Assembly: GCF_008014345.1 (NCBI RefSeq)
Contig: NZ_VPFL01000020.1
Coordinates: 1-63,414 of the forward strand
Reading direction: 5' to 3'
DNA length: 63,414 bases
Source: Pelomicrobium methylotrophicum
Lineage (GTDB): Bacteria; Pseudomonadota; Gammaproteobacteria; Burkholderiales; UBA6910
The notes beneath the pieces are model-generated. The model saw only the letters and a program-made list of their open reading frames with translations, did not search any database and was not told the DNA's origin. Positions 49,271 through 58,308 of the stretch are shown here, one piece after another; within the stretch, counting starts at the first letter, position 1; each line of letters starts with the position of its first letter. The translations under genes were made by a program, and so were the position numbers.

Positions 49271-49813
49271 ATGATGAAAAAGGTCGTCTTGAGCTGTGTT
49301 CTTACCGGTTTGCTGGCCGGTTGCGCCAGCACGCCCCTCGAGGAGCAAAAACCGGCCGCGGTCGAAGACCGGGCGACGGGCGCCCAGCGTCCGGATACCG
49401 CCCAGCCCGGTACGGATACACGGCCCGCGGGCGGTGCCGCGGTGGCTGCGGATCCCCTCAAGGATCCGAGCAACATCCTGTCGAAGCGCAGCATCTATTA
49501 CGACTTCGACAGCTTCCTGGTGAAGGACGAATACAAGCCCATCGTCCAGGCCCATGCCAACTACCTGCGGCAGCACTCGGAGCGCCAGGTGATCCTCCAG
49601 GGCAATGCCGACGAGCGCGGCAGCCGGGAGTACAATCTGGCTCTCGGCCAGAAGCGCGCCGAAAGCGTCAAGAGGATGATGGAACTCCTGGGCGTCAGCG
49701 CCTCGCGGATCGAGACAGTGAGCTTCGGCGAAGAGAAGCCGCGCTGCACCGAGCATAACGAGGCGTGCTGGTCCCAGAACCGCCGCACTGACATCGTCTA
49801 TCGAGGTGAATGA
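49271..49813 (+). CDS. pal: peptidoglycan-associated lipoprotein Pal
   Basis: The 180-aa lipoprotein starts at tandem ATGs 49271/49274 after AAGGAGGG; signal ends LLAGC. The OmpA-like domain contains IYYDFDSFLVKDEYKPIV, GNADERGSREYNLALGQKRAESV and TVSFGEEKP, the peptidoglycan-binding signature. Anchors the outer membrane to the wall. Its stop overlaps the cpoB start. Confidence 0.97.
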   Translation: MMKKVVLSCVLTGLLAGCASTPLEEQKPAAVEDRATGAQRPDTAQPGTDTRPAGGAAVAADPLKDPSNILSKRSIYYDFDSFLVKDEYKPIVQAHANYLRQHSERQVILQGNADERGSREYNLALGQKRAESVKRMMELLGVSASRIETVSFGEEKPRCTEHNEACWSQNRRTDIVYRGE

Positions 49814-50754
49814 CCGTGAAACCTTGGGGCCGTGACGGGCGCCCCGCCAGCCGGCCGCGGGCGGCGTGGGCGGCCGTCGCGCTGGCCTTGTGGGCCACCG
49901 CCGCCGGCGCCGGGCTGTTCGAGGACACCGACGCCCGCAAGAAGATCCTGGAGCAGCAACGGGAAATCCGGGACCTGCAGGCGCGCAACGCCGAGCTGCG
50001 GGAGCGTTTGAACAGGGTGGAAGAGCAGCTCAAATCCCAGGGGCTGCTGGAGCTCTACACCCAGATCGAGCAGCTCAAGGCGGAGATCAGCAAGCTGCGT
50101 GGCCGCATCGAGGAGGTGACCAACGTCGTCGACCAGAACGCCAAGCGCCAGCGGGACTTTTACGTGGATCTGGATAACCGGCTGCGGCGGCTGGAGCAGC
50201 CCACCCCCGCGTCCTCGGGGGGTGTCGTGCCCGGCGCTGCCCTGCCGGCGGCGGAGGCGGGGCTTGCGCCCGGCGCTGCAGCGGGCCCGACCGCCACTGC
50301 CGTTCCCGGCAGCTCAACGGCGCCGCCGGTCGCCCCGGCTCCGGGCACGACCCCGGCTCCTTTGGCTTCCGCAGACCCGGCGGCGGAGCAGCGGGCGTAC
50401 GAATCCGCCTTCAACCTCTTTCGCCAGGCGAACTATCCGGCCGCCATCGCGGCTTTTACCAACTTCGCCAAGACCTATCCCCAAAGCCCCTTGGCGCCGA
50501 GCGCGCTGTACTGGGTGGGCAACGCCTACTACGCGATGGGCGACTACAAGAATGCCATCGCGGCCGAGCAGCGCATGATCGCCGCCTATCCCACCGCCCA
50601 GAAAGTGCCCGATGCCCTGTTAGTGATCGCCAGCAGCCAGCAGGAGCTGAAGGACACGGCGGCAGCGAAGAAGACGTTGGAAGAGCTTGTGCAGAAGTAT
50701 CCGCTTTCGGAGGCGGCGGAGAAAGCGAAGCGGCGGCTGGCCAGCCTGCGGTAG
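49810..50754 (+). CDS. cpoB: cell division coordinator CpoB (YbgF)
   Basis: The 314-aa periplasmic protein has a signal peptide (ATAAGAGLF), an N-terminal coiled coil (about 40-120), a Pro/Ala/Gly linker (about 130-190) and three C-terminal TPR units starting YESAFNLFRQANYPAAIAAFTNF. CpoB couples Tol-Pal to cell-wall synthesis at division. ATGA overlap with pal. Confidence 0.94.
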   Translation: MTVKPWGRDGRPASRPRAAWAAVALALWATAAGAGLFEDTDARKKILEQQREIRDLQARNAELRERLNRVEEQLKSQGLLELYTQIEQLKAEISKLRGRIEEVTNVVDQNAKRQRDFYVDLDNRLRRLEQPTPASSGGVVPGAALPAAEAGLAPGAAAGPTATAVPGSSTAPPVAPAPGTTPAPLASADPAAEQRAYESAFNLFRQANYPAAIAAFTNFAKTYPQSPLAPSALYWVGNAYYAMGDYKNAIAAEQRMIAAYPTAQKVPDALLVIASSQQELKDTAAAKKTLEELVQKYPLSEAAEKAKRRLASLR

Positions 50755-50769
50755 TCGCGGCTCCTTTTC

Positions 50770-51417
50770 GTGAACCCGGTTCGGCTCCGCGTCACCGAGA
50801 TCTTCCACTCGCTCCAGGGGGAGACCAGCCGGGTGGGACTGCCCACCGTGTTCGTCCGCCTGACCGGCTGCCCTTTGCGCTGCGTCTGGTGCGACACCGA
50901 GTACGCTTTTCACGGCGGAGCGCTCAAAACGATTCCCCAGATTCTGGAGGCGGTAAGCGCTTATGGAACGCGACGCGTATGCGTGACCGGCGGCGAGCCG
51001 TTGGCCCAAAGGGCGTGCCTTGCGCTCCTTACCGCGCTCTGCGATGCCGGCTTTGAGGTGTCCCTGGAAACGAGCGGCGCCTTGGATGTTTCGGCGGTCG
51101 ATCCGCGCGTCGCCAAGGTCATGGACCTCAAGGCGCCCGGCTCGGGGGAGGAGGCTGAGAACCGCTGGGAAAACCTGGCGTACTTGACGCCTCGCGATGA
51201 ACTGAAGATCGTGCTCGCTGACGAAGCCGATTACGAGTGGGCAAGGCGAGTTCTCGTCGAGCGCCGCCTTGCCGAGATCTGCCCGGTGCTGCTCTCGCCG
51301 GTTTACGGCCGCCTGGATCCCGCCCGCCTCGCGGAATGGATCCTCCGCGACCGCCTTCCGGTGCGCCTGCAGATTCAGTTGCACAAGGTACTCTGGGGCG
51401 AAGCGCCGGGGCATTAA
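50770..51417 (+). CDS. queE: 7-carboxy-7-deazaguanine synthase QueE
   Basis: The 215-aa radical SAM enzyme has TGCPLRCVWCDTEYAF (CxxxCxxC cluster ligands) and VTGGEPLAQRACLALL. It makes CDG in queuosine/archaeosine-type base synthesis. GTG 50770 is the start, 15 nt after cpoB. It pairs with queC downstream (28 nt gap). Confidence 0.95.
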   Translation: MNPVRLRVTEIFHSLQGETSRVGLPTVFVRLTGCPLRCVWCDTEYAFHGGALKTIPQILEAVSAYGTRRVCVTGGEPLAQRACLALLTALCDAGFEVSLETSGALDVSAVDPRVAKVMDLKAPGSGEEAENRWENLAYLTPRDELKIVLADEADYEWARRVLVERRLAEICPVLLSPVYGRLDPARLAEWILRDRLPVRLQIQLHKVLWGEAPGH

Positions 51418-51445
51418 ATAACTTCGCGGGGCAGGACTGAGACCG

Positions 51446-52132
51446 ATGGCCAACGGAGCCCAAAAAGCCGTGGTGCTCCTCTCGGGCGGGCTTGACTCCG
51501 CCACGGCCTTGGCGGTCGCGAAGAACGAAGGTTATGACTGCTACCCCTTAAGCGTGGACTACGGTCAGCGGCATGCGGCGGAGCTGAAGGCTGCCGAGCG
51601 CGTGGCCCAGACCCTGGGCGCCCGGGCGCTCAAGCGCGTGAAGCTGGACTTGACGGTATTCGGCGGCTCGGCCCTCACGGATGCCTCGATCGCGGTGCCA
51701 GAGACGCCCGGCCCGGGGATCCCGATCACCTATGTTCCGGCGCGCAACACGATCCTGCTCTCCCTCGCGCTCGCCTACGCCGAGGTGCTGGGGGCCCAGC
51801 ACATCTTCATCGGCGCCAATGCCGTCGACTATTCGGGGTACCCCGACTGCCGGCCTGAATATTTGAGCGCATACGAGGCCATGGCCAACCTTGCCACCAA
51901 GGCGGCGGTGGAGGGAGCCCGTCTCACCCTTCACGCCCCCCTCGTGAACCTTTCCAAGGCCGAGATCATCCGGCGAGGCGTCGCCCTCGGGGTCGATTAC
52001 GCCATCACGGTTTCTTGCTACCAGGCCACTGAGGACGGGCTCGCGTGCGGGCGTTGCGACGCGTGCCGTCTGAGACGAGCCGGTTTCGAGGCGGCCGGCG
52101 TGCCGGATCCTACGCGCTACCAGTCGCGCTGA
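51446..52132 (+). CDS. queC: 7-cyano-7-deazaguanine synthase QueC
   Basis: The 228-aa ATP-dependent enzyme converts CDG to preQ0. It has the PP-loop [17 protein letters not shown], the [18 protein letters not shown] motif and zinc-binding [20 protein letters not shown] (four Cys). Last gene of the tol/que run. Confidence 0.96.
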   Translation: MANGAQKAVVLLSGGLDSATALAVAKNEGYDCYPLSVDYGQRHAAELKAAERVAQTLGARALKRVKLDLTVFGGSALTDASIAVPETPGPGIPITYVPARNTILLSLALAYAEVLGAQHIFIGANAVDYSGYPDCRPEYLSAYEAMANLATKAAVEGARLTLHAPLVNLSKAEIIRRGVALGVDYAITVSCYQATEDGLACGRCDACRLRRAGFEAAGVPDPTRYQSR

Positions 52133-52278
52133 ACCCGCCACACCATCGAACGGCGTTTATGGCCAGGCTAATTTTTCTGATGGCCGTTGCTCGGCGATGC
52201 ATTAGAATTCGCTTATTTTTTATTACAATAGACGGTGCGGCCCGGAGGATTGCGCCGGCCTCATAGGAGGAGGCAGTT

Positions 52279-53406
52279 ATGGAATTCACCATTCACCACC
52301 AAGTTCTGCTGAGCGTGTTTGTGATCGCCGCGATCATGGGCGCGGTGGTCTACAAGACCAATTTCTGTACCATGGGGGCGGTCTCCGACTGGGTGAATAT
52401 CGGCGATACGGGACGCATGCGCGCCTGGGTGTTCGCCATGGCGGTCGCGATGCTCGGGGTGCTCATCATGGAGGCGGCCGGCATCGTGAATCTGTGGCAG
52501 GAGACGTTTCCTCCTTACCGGACCGCCAATTTCGCCTGGCCCCGGTACGTCCTCGGGGGACTGCTGTTCGGTATCGGCATGACGCTGGGCAGCGGGTGCG
52601 GCAACAAGACCATGGTACGGGTGGGCGGTGGCAATCTGAAGTCCCTCGTCGTTTTGGTCGTCGCGTCCCTCGGCGCCTACCTGATGATGTGGACCTCCTT
52701 CTACGAGAAGGTCTTTCACCCGTGGGTGGAGCCGCTCACCATTGATCTGGCCAAGTATGGGGTGGGAAGCCAGGAACTCACCACCGTGCTCGCTGGCATG
52801 ATCGGGCTTGAAGCCGCGGGCATGGGACATCTGGCGATCGGCTTGCTCGTGGTCGCGGGGATGCTCGTGTTCGTTTTCAAGTCGCCCGACTTCCGCACGA
52901 ACTTCGACAACATCCTGGGAGGCGCCGTGGTGGGGCTGGCCATCGTCGCCGGCTGGTACATCACCGGCGGACCCCTCGGTGAGAAGTGGAAGGAAGCGGC
53001 CCAGATGGCCATCGAAATCCCGAGTCGCGTCCAGACCCAGTCGTATACCTTCGTGAGCCCCATGGGAGATGCGGTGCGCTATCTCCTGGAGCCCACCAAT
53101 TTCGCCCTGGTCAACTTCGGCCTCATGACCCTGACGGGTGTCATCTTCGGGTCGTTTCTCTACGCGGTCATCAGCCGCAAATTCCGCATCGAATGGTTCG
53201 CCTCGTTCAAGGACTTCGTGAACCACGTCATCGGCGGTGCCCTCATGGGCGTGGGCGGCGCGCTCTCCATGGGTTGCACCGTCGGCCAGGCCATCACCGG
53301 GATTTCCACCCTCGCCATCGGCTCGTTCATCACGTTCTTCTGTATCGTGATCGGCGCCGCTGGCACGATGAAATACCAGTACTGGCGGATGATGCAGGAG
53401 GCCTGA
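52279..53406 (+). CDS. YeeE/YedE family sulfur-compound transporter
   Basis: The 375-aa protein has about nine membrane helices in two repeats, each with the YeeE/YedE Cys motifs: FCTMGAVSDW early and GIGMTLGSGCGNKTMVR, then LSMGCTVGQAITG near the end. Relatives take up thiosulfate (TsuA). Substrate here is inferred only. It is flanked by a 146-nt AT-rich gap upstream (with a TACAAT box at 52224-52229) and tRNA-Lys downstream, and a sulfate-assimilation operon lies nearby. Confidence 0.88.
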   Translation: MEFTIHHQVLLSVFVIAAIMGAVVYKTNFCTMGAVSDWVNIGDTGRMRAWVFAMAVAMLGVLIMEAAGIVNLWQETFPPYRTANFAWPRYVLGGLLFGIGMTLGSGCGNKTMVRVGGGNLKSLVVLVVASLGAYLMMWTSFYEKVFHPWVEPLTIDLAKYGVGSQELTTVLAGMIGLEAAGMGHLAIGLLVVAGMLVFVFKSPDFRTNFDNILGGAVVGLAIVAGWYITGGPLGEKWKEAAQMAIEIPSRVQTQSYTFVSPMGDAVRYLLEPTNFALVNFGLMTLTGVIFGSFLYAVISRKFRIEWFASFKDFVNHVIGGALMGVGGALSMGCTVGQAITGISTLAIGSFITFFCIVIGAAGTMKYQYWRMMQEA

Positions 53407-53432
53407 GCGAAGTGCGCGCATGCCGCCTTTCC

Positions 53433-53462
53433 TTGACGAAAAAAGCATGCGGCCAGTAAAAT
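53433..53462 (+). promoter_or_regulatory. promoter of tRNA-Lys
   Basis: TTGACG (53433-53438) and TAAAAT (53457-53462), each 5/6, are 18 bases apart. Transcription would begin near 53469, six bases before the tRNA. Confidence 0.7.
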
Positions 53463-53474
53463 GCGCGCTTTTTC

Positions 53475-53550
53475 GGGTGGTTAGCTCAGCCGGTAGAGCA
53501 GCGGACTTTTAATCCGTTGGTCCGGGGTTCGAATCCCCGACCACCTACCA
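53475..53550 (+). tRNA. tRNA-Lys (anticodon TTT)
   Basis: Cloverleaf with encoded CCA: D-arm TTAGCTCAGCCGGTAGAGC, anticodon stem CGGA/TCCG with loop CTTTTAA (anticodon TTT), T-arm CGGGG-TTCGAAT-CCCCG. The acceptor GGGTGGT/ACCACCT has a G1-U72 wobble instead of G-C. Terminator follows. Confidence 0.97.
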
Positions 53551-53560
53551 CGCAAATACG

Positions 53561-53587
53561 AAAGGCCTGCTCCCATGCAGGCCTTTT
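53561..53587 (+). terminator. intrinsic terminator after tRNA-Lys
   Basis: AAAGGCCTGC (53561-53570) and GCAGGCCTTTT (53577-53587) form a 10-bp stem with a six-base loop and a T-run. It ends the tRNA transcript and may also act on the minus-strand cysN side. Confidence 0.85.
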
Positions 53588-53652
53588 GCATTTGTGGTGA
53601 CGTGTGCCACCGGCTGTAGGGAACAGGTGGCTTGCCTCGTGGCCAGAGCGCC

Positions 53653-54966
53653 CTACGCCCGCCGCTCCGAAGCCGGGTGAAGCATTCCCGCCGCGCAGGT
53701 CCGGGTGCTCCACTCGTCGATCAGGATGAAGCTCCCGGTACCGCGGTGGATCGCGTACGGGTCGAAGGCGAGGGGTTCTTGGGCCAGCAGTGTCACCCGA
53801 GCGACGTCGTTGGCCTGCAGCGTTTCGGCAGCCGGCATGTCCATCAAGGTGTCGATGTCGAGGCGCGATTCGATCTCCAGCACCCGTGCCTTGACGGTGC
53901 GCGTTCCCAGCTTGAGGAGATAAGGCGCCCCGGTCCGCAGCGGCTCGCGATCGAACCAGCATACCGTGGCTTGCACGACGGTGTTGACCGTGGGCGGCGC
54001 CTCCGGAGGGGTGATCAGGCTGCCCCGGGAGATGTCGAGCTCCTCGCTCATGATGAGGGTGACCGCCTCGCCAGCGTCGGCCCGATCCAGCGCGCCGTTG
54101 AGGCCGAGCACCGCCCGGATGCGCGCTGCGCGACCCGAAGGGTAGATCCGCACTTCCATGCCGGGCGCCACCGTCCCCGACTCCACGCGCCCCATGAGCC
54201 GCCGGCCCTGGCCTTTGTGCACCGGCCGGCCGACGAGTTGAACGAAAAAGCGCAGCGCTTGACCGTCGCGGTCATGGACGGGATCCAGGCGTTCCAACGC
54301 TTCCAGTACCGTGGGCCCTTCGTACCAGGGCATGGCGCCCCGCCGCCCGACCACGTGCTCGCCGTCCAATGCGGAGACCGGCACGCTGATCGCCTCTGCC
54401 AGTCCCAGCTTACGGGCAAGCGCCGCGACTTCCGCCGCCCGGTCGTTGAAGGCCTGCCGGCTGTACCCCACGAGATCCATCTTGTTGACGGCGACGATGA
54501 AATGCCGCACCCCCAGCAGCCGCGCCAGGTAGAAGTGCCGCGCCGTCTGGCGCGTGACGCCTTTGGTCACGTCCACCAAAATCACCGCCGCGTCTGCGCG
54601 GCTCGCCGCGGTGGCCATGTTGCGCGTGTACTCTTCATGGCCGGGGGCGTCCGCGATGATGTACTTGCGCTCGCCGCGGGTGAAGTAGCGGTAGGCGACG
54701 TCGATGGTGATGCCCTGCTCGCGCTCGGCTTCCAGCCCGTCGGTGAGGAGCGAGAGGTCGAGGTGTGTGATCCCGCGGCGCTGAGAGGCGCGCTCGATCG
54801 CCGCCAGCTGGTCGCCGTAAACGGCGCCCGTCTCATACAACAGCCGCCCGATGAGGGTGCTCTTTCCGTCGTCCACGTCGCCTGCGGTCATGAAGCGGAG
54901 CACGCCGCGCTCGGGCCTCAAGGTCGTGTCTCGCTTGAGCGGGATAATGTCAGCGGGTGTGGTCAT
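53653..54966 (-). CDS. cysN: sulfate adenylyltransferase subunit 1 CysN
   Basis: The 437-aa GTPase has GDVDDGKSTLIGRLLYETG (P-loop), DAPGHEEYTRNMATAAS and VNKMDLVGY motifs, then elongation-factor-like domains 2 and 3. It couples GTP hydrolysis to APS formation by CysD. It ends without a C-terminal APS kinase domain, consistent with direct APS reduction by the CysH here. It is 11 nt after cysD. Confidence 0.96.
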   Translation of the reverse strand: MTTPADIIPLKRDTTLRPERGVLRFMTAGDVDDGKSTLIGRLLYETGAVYGDQLAAIERASQRRGITHLDLSLLTDGLEAEREQGITIDVAYRYFTRGERKYIIADAPGHEEYTRNMATAASRADAAVILVDVTKGVTRQTARHFYLARLLGVRHFIVAVNKMDLVGYSRQAFNDRAAEVAALARKLGLAEAISVPVSALDGEHVVGRRGAMPWYEGPTVLEALERLDPVHDRDGQALRFFVQLVGRPVHKGQGRRLMGRVESGTVAPGMEVRIYPSGRAARIRAVLGLNGALDRADAGEAVTLIMSEELDISRGSLITPPEAPPTVNTVVQATVCWFDREPLRTGAPYLLKLGTRTVKARVLEIESRLDIDTLMDMPAAETLQANDVARVTLLAQEPLAFDPYAIHRGTGSFILIDEWSTRTCAAGMLHPASERRA

Positions 54967-54977
54967 GAGGGTGTCCT

Positions 54978-55919
54978 TCAGAAATAGCCTTCCCGTTTCC
55001 TGCGCTCCATGGACGCCTCAGCGGTGTGGTCGTCGAGCCTCGTTGCGCCGCGCTCCGTGACGGCTGCCCGCCGTGTCTCCTCGATGATTTCTTCCACCGT
55101 ACGGGCTGTGGACTCCACCGGGCATGTGCAGCTCATGTCGCCCACGGTCCTGAAGCGCACGGAGAGTTCCTCCACCACTTCCCCGTCCTGGGGCGGCCGA
55201 AGCGGCGTGACCGGAACGAGCAGTCCGCGGTGCCGGATCACCGGCCGTCGGTGGGCAAAATAGAGCCGGGGCAGCGCCAGCCCTTCCCGGGCGATGTACT
55301 GCCACACGTCCAACTCGGTCCAATCGCTCAAGGGGAAGACGCGCATGTGCTCGCCTTCCAGGACCCGGGGGTTGTAGAGCGTCCAAAGCTCCGGCCGCTG
55401 GCCTTTCGGGTCCCACTGGCCGAAGCGGTCCCGGAACGAGAACACGCGTTCTTTGGCGCGGGCTTTTTCCTCATCCCGACGGGCTCCCCCGATCAAGGCA
55501 TCGAAGCCGAACTCTCGGATGGCTTCCAGCAGCGTGACGGTCTGGGCGGCGTTCCTCGATTCGTGCTCGGAGCGCAGGCGGACGGTTCCCCGGCGGATCG
55601 AGTCTTCCACCGAGCGCACAATGAGTCGGGCCCCTGTTTCCCGTACCAGAGCATCGCGGAATTCCAGCACTTCGGGAAAGTTGTGCCCGGTGTCGATGTG
55701 CAGCAAGGGAAACGGCAAGCTTCCCGGGTAGAAGGCCTTCTGCGCCAAGCGGAACAAAGCAACCGAATCCTTGCCGCCGGAGAAGAGCAGCACCGGGTTG
55801 GCGCATTCTGCGGCCACCTCCCGCAGGATGAAGACTGCCTCGGCCTCGAGCCAGTGCAGATGCCCTCGAGCCCTCGTCGGAGAGCCTGCCAGGATTCGTT
55901 CGTTTACTGCATCGTTCAT
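54978..55919 (-). CDS. cysD: sulfate adenylyltransferase subunit 2 CysD
   Basis: The 313-aa catalytic subunit has the PP-loop LLFSGGKDSVALFRLAQKAF, the LLHIDTGHNFPEVLEFRD segment and WTELDVWQYIAREGLALPRLYFAHRRP. It makes APS from sulfate and ATP. It overlaps cysH by four bases and precedes cysN. Confidence 0.96.
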   Translation of the reverse strand: MNDAVNERILAGSPTRARGHLHWLEAEAVFILREVAAECANPVLLFSGGKDSVALFRLAQKAFYPGSLPFPLLHIDTGHNFPEVLEFRDALVRETGARLIVRSVEDSIRRGTVRLRSEHESRNAAQTVTLLEAIREFGFDALIGGARRDEEKARAKERVFSFRDRFGQWDPKGQRPELWTLYNPRVLEGEHMRVFPLSDWTELDVWQYIAREGLALPRLYFAHRRPVIRHRGLLVPVTPLRPPQDGEVVEELSVRFRTVGDMSCTCPVESTARTVEEIIEETRRAAVTERGATRLDDHTAEASMERRKREGYF

Positions 55920-56674
55920 GGTTGCCCCTGTCTTGATCGAATCAGCTTTCCATCAGGCCCCACGTGCAGACCGCATTCGCGCGTGGAGGCGTCTTCCCAC
56001 CACCAGCGTCCTGCACGCGGGTCTTCGCCCGGCGCCACCGGCCGGGTGCATGGCGCGCACCCGATGCTGCGGAACCCCCGGTCGTAGAGCGGGTTGTAAG
56101 GTACGCCGAACGCGCCGATGTAGTTCCAGACCTCCGCCTCGCTCCAGTGGGCGAGGGGGTTGAATTTGGCGAGTCCATGCACGGCGTCGAACTCCCGTTC
56201 CTGGACGTTCGCCCGGGTGATGGACTGCTCCCGGCGTAAACCCGTGATCCATGCCCGCTTGCCCGCGAGCGCCTGGGCAAGCGGCATGAGCTTGCGGATC
56301 TCGCAGCAGCGCTTGCGCAGCGCGATGCTGCGGTAGATGGCCTCGTCTCCGTGGGCGTTGAGGAACTGCGAGACCTCACGGGGATCGGGCTCGAATGTCC
56401 GGATGCGGTACCCGTATCGCTCCTCTACCGCATCGATCAGTTGCAGCGTTTCCGGATGCAGCCGGCCGGTGTTCAACGTGAAGATCTCGATGCCGGCCTC
56501 GAGGCGCAGGATCGCGTCAGTGAGCACCATGTCCTCGGCGCTCAGGCTGGAAGCCAGCACCGCTGGCGCGAAATGCCGGGCGATCTCAAGCACCGTGCGC
56601 TCCAGCTGTGCCAGCTTTTCCATCCGACGCTCGACCTGGCCTGAGCCGCTCGGGATGATTTCCCTCGTGTTCAC
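55916..56674 (-). CDS. cysH: [4Fe-4S] phosphoadenylyl/adenylyl-sulfate reductase CysH
   Basis: The 252-aa reductase has SLSAEDMVLTDAI, FTLNTGRLHPETLQL, the KRCCEIRKLMPL Cys pair and GCAPCTRPV, giving the four Cys (CC...CxxC) of iron-sulfur APS-type reductases, then the catalytic Cys in STRECGLHVG near the C-terminus. It should reduce APS directly to sulfite, consistent with no APS kinase. GTG 56674, with AAGGGGGA upstream, is chosen over the long frame reaching 56935. Confidence 0.94.
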   Translation of the reverse strand: MNTREIIPSGSGQVERRMEKLAQLERTVLEIARHFAPAVLASSLSAEDMVLTDAILRLEAGIEIFTLNTGRLHPETLQLIDAVEERYGYRIRTFEPDPREVSQFLNAHGDEAIYRSIALRKRCCEIRKLMPLAQALAGKRAWITGLRREQSITRANVQEREFDAVHGLAKFNPLAHWSEAEVWNYIGAFGVPYNPLYDRGFRSIGCAPCTRPVAPGEDPRAGRWWWEDASTRECGLHVGPDGKLIRSRQGQP

Positions 56675-56694
56675 GCGTTTTCCCCCTTTCGGTG

Positions 56695-57462
56695 TCACCC
56701 GATGAGCTTGCCGGCCACCGCCACCAAGGCCATGCCCATCACCCGCCGCAGGGCCGTTTCGGGAATCACCTTGCCCAGCCGCGTGCCCACCCAGACGCCG
56801 GGCACCGACCCGATCAGCAGGCTCGCGAGCAGCCCCCACTGCACCGTTCCCAGCGCCGCGTGGCCGAGCCCGGCCACCAGCGTCAGGGGCACCGCATGGG
56901 CGATGTCGCTCGCGACGATGCGCCGGGCGGGCCACGCGGGGTACACCATCGACAGAAAGGCCACGCCCAGCGCGCCGGCGCCCACCGACGACACGGTGAC
57001 CAGCACGCCCATGGCCGCACCCATGGCGATGGTCACTTTCGCCTCGCCCCCGAGCCGCTCCACGAGCCGTGCCCGCACCACCAGGGCCTGGGCTCGCCGC
57101 CCGAACAGAAGCGCCACGCCGGTCAGGATGAGCGCCACGGCCATGACGTAGCGGATGACCCTATCCAACCCCTCCGGCGTACCGACCTGTCCGAGCCACA
57201 TCAGCGCGGCGAGACTGGCGGGCAGGCTGCCGAGGGCGAGCAACCCCACGGTGCGCCAATCCACCACCCGTTCCCGATGGTTCCACCAGGTCGCGCTCAC
57301 CTTGGTGATCGAAGCGTAGAGCAGGTCGGTGCCCACCGCGGCGGCGGGGGCCACTCCCAGCCCTAAAATGAGCAGCGGTGTCATGAGCGCGCCGCCGCCA
57401 ATGCCGGTCAAGCCCACGAGGACGCCCACCAGGAATCCTGCCAGGGAAGTCACGCCGTCCAT
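56695..57462 (-). CDS. TauE/SafE family sulfite/sulfonate exporter-like permease
   Basis: The 255-aa protein has about eight membrane helices with the VGVLVGLTGIGGGALMTPLLI and AVGTDLLYASITKVSATWW motifs of TauE/SafE proteins. It begins the minus-strand unit with cysH-cysD-cysN (20 nt to cysH), so it may import or export a sulfur anion made by this pathway. Direction and substrate are not shown. Confidence 0.9.
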   Translation of the reverse strand: MDGVTSLAGFLVGVLVGLTGIGGGALMTPLLILGLGVAPAAAVGTDLLYASITKVSATWWNHRERVVDWRTVGLLALGSLPASLAALMWLGQVGTPEGLDRVIRYVMAVALILTGVALLFGRRAQALVVRARLVERLGGEAKVTIAMGAAMGVLVTVSSVGAGALGVAFLSMVYPAWPARRIVASDIAHAVPLTLVAGLGHAALGTVQWGLLASLLIGSVPGVWVGTRLGKVIPETALRRVMGMALVAVAGKLIG

Positions 57463-57499
57463 GTTTTGAACAATTTTTATGTGCTCATTAACAGTGCTT

Positions 57500-57527
57500 A
57501 TGTTATCTGGGTCACATATACCGTCAA
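57500..57527 (-). promoter_or_regulatory. possible promoter of the sulfate-assimilation operon
   Basis: On the minus strand TTGACG (complement at 57522-57527) and TAACAT (complement at 57500-57505) are 16 bases apart, in an AT-rich stretch (57463-57560) unlike the flanks. The start would be near 57493, 30 nt before the TauE-like ATG. A CysB-type site may lie in the AT-rich part but no clear consensus was seen. Confidence 0.45.
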
Positions 57528-57702
57528 CGAATTTGAAGATAGATATTTATGCTTAATGGTTATTTGTCCACCTGTCGTTTTGACGGGCCAGGGAGGGGTT
57601 CGACCAAGCCGCGCCCACGGCACCGGTGGCCGACAAGTGGCGTAGAGGCAGGTTGAATGCGAGGCCACCCAAGTTTTACCGGGGGCGCCTCAGCGATCCC
57701 GC

Positions 57703-58308
57703 CTAGGGCCGCCGCGCGGAGGCCGAGCGGGGGCGGCGCCGATCCGGTTTCGGTTTCTTGGACGATGGAGAGGCGAGCTGGGAGACGCGCTTGAGGATGC
57801 GCAGGGTGACCCGGGACCCGGTCACCGTCAGGGGATCGTCTCGGGCGAACTCGACCGTGAGGCGCACGCTGCCGGAGGCGGCAAAGCCCAGGGGCAGCGT
57901 CCCGCTGCGGCGCCCGCCCCGGTAGCGAATCTCCCAGTTCGAGAGGCGCCGCGGCAACCGGCGCGGGGCCTGTTCCACGGTCGCGTCCCACAGGCGGATT
58001 TCGGCCTCCACCACCGGCCTGACTTGGGCTCCCCAAGACCCGCGCATGTGGAGCACCACGCGGGGGAAGTAGACCGCCACATGGGTCGGTCGGCGGGTGA
58101 AGGCGCCCACCAGGGCACCGTCGAAGTCGACGAACGAGTCTTTCAACGGATCGGGGCGATGCCGCGGGAACGTCCCCTCATTCTTGGCGCGTTGCAGCAG
58201 GCGGGTCAACCGCGGCTTGCGTGCAGCGGGCCTCCTGGTCGGGGATCTCCGCAAGCCGGGCCAGCCACGCGGTCGCGGCGGCGTCGCTGGGGGCGCGCCA
58301 GTCGCCAC
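57703..58308 (-). CDS. protein of unknown function after nadE
   Basis: The frame overlaps the 3' end of nadE by up to 131 nt. The central part ([46 protein letters not shown], then [13 protein letters not shown]) alternates hydrophobic and polar residues like beta strands and does not look like frame noise; the ends are very basic ([18 protein letters not shown]). TTG 58209 would be a shorter start (about 31 nt overlap). No family recognised. It could be a translated DNA/RNA-associated protein or chance. Confidence 0.45.
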   Translation of the reverse strand: MATGAPPATPPRPRGWPGLRRSPTRRPAARKPRLTRLLQRAKNEGTFPRHRPDPLKDSFVDFDGALVGAFTRRPTHVAVYFPRVVLHMRGSWGAQVRPVVEAEIRLWDATVEQAPRRLPRRLSNWEIRYRGGRRSGTLPLGFAASGSVRLTVEFARDDPLTVTGSRVTLRILKRVSQLASPSSKKPKPDRRRPRSASARRP

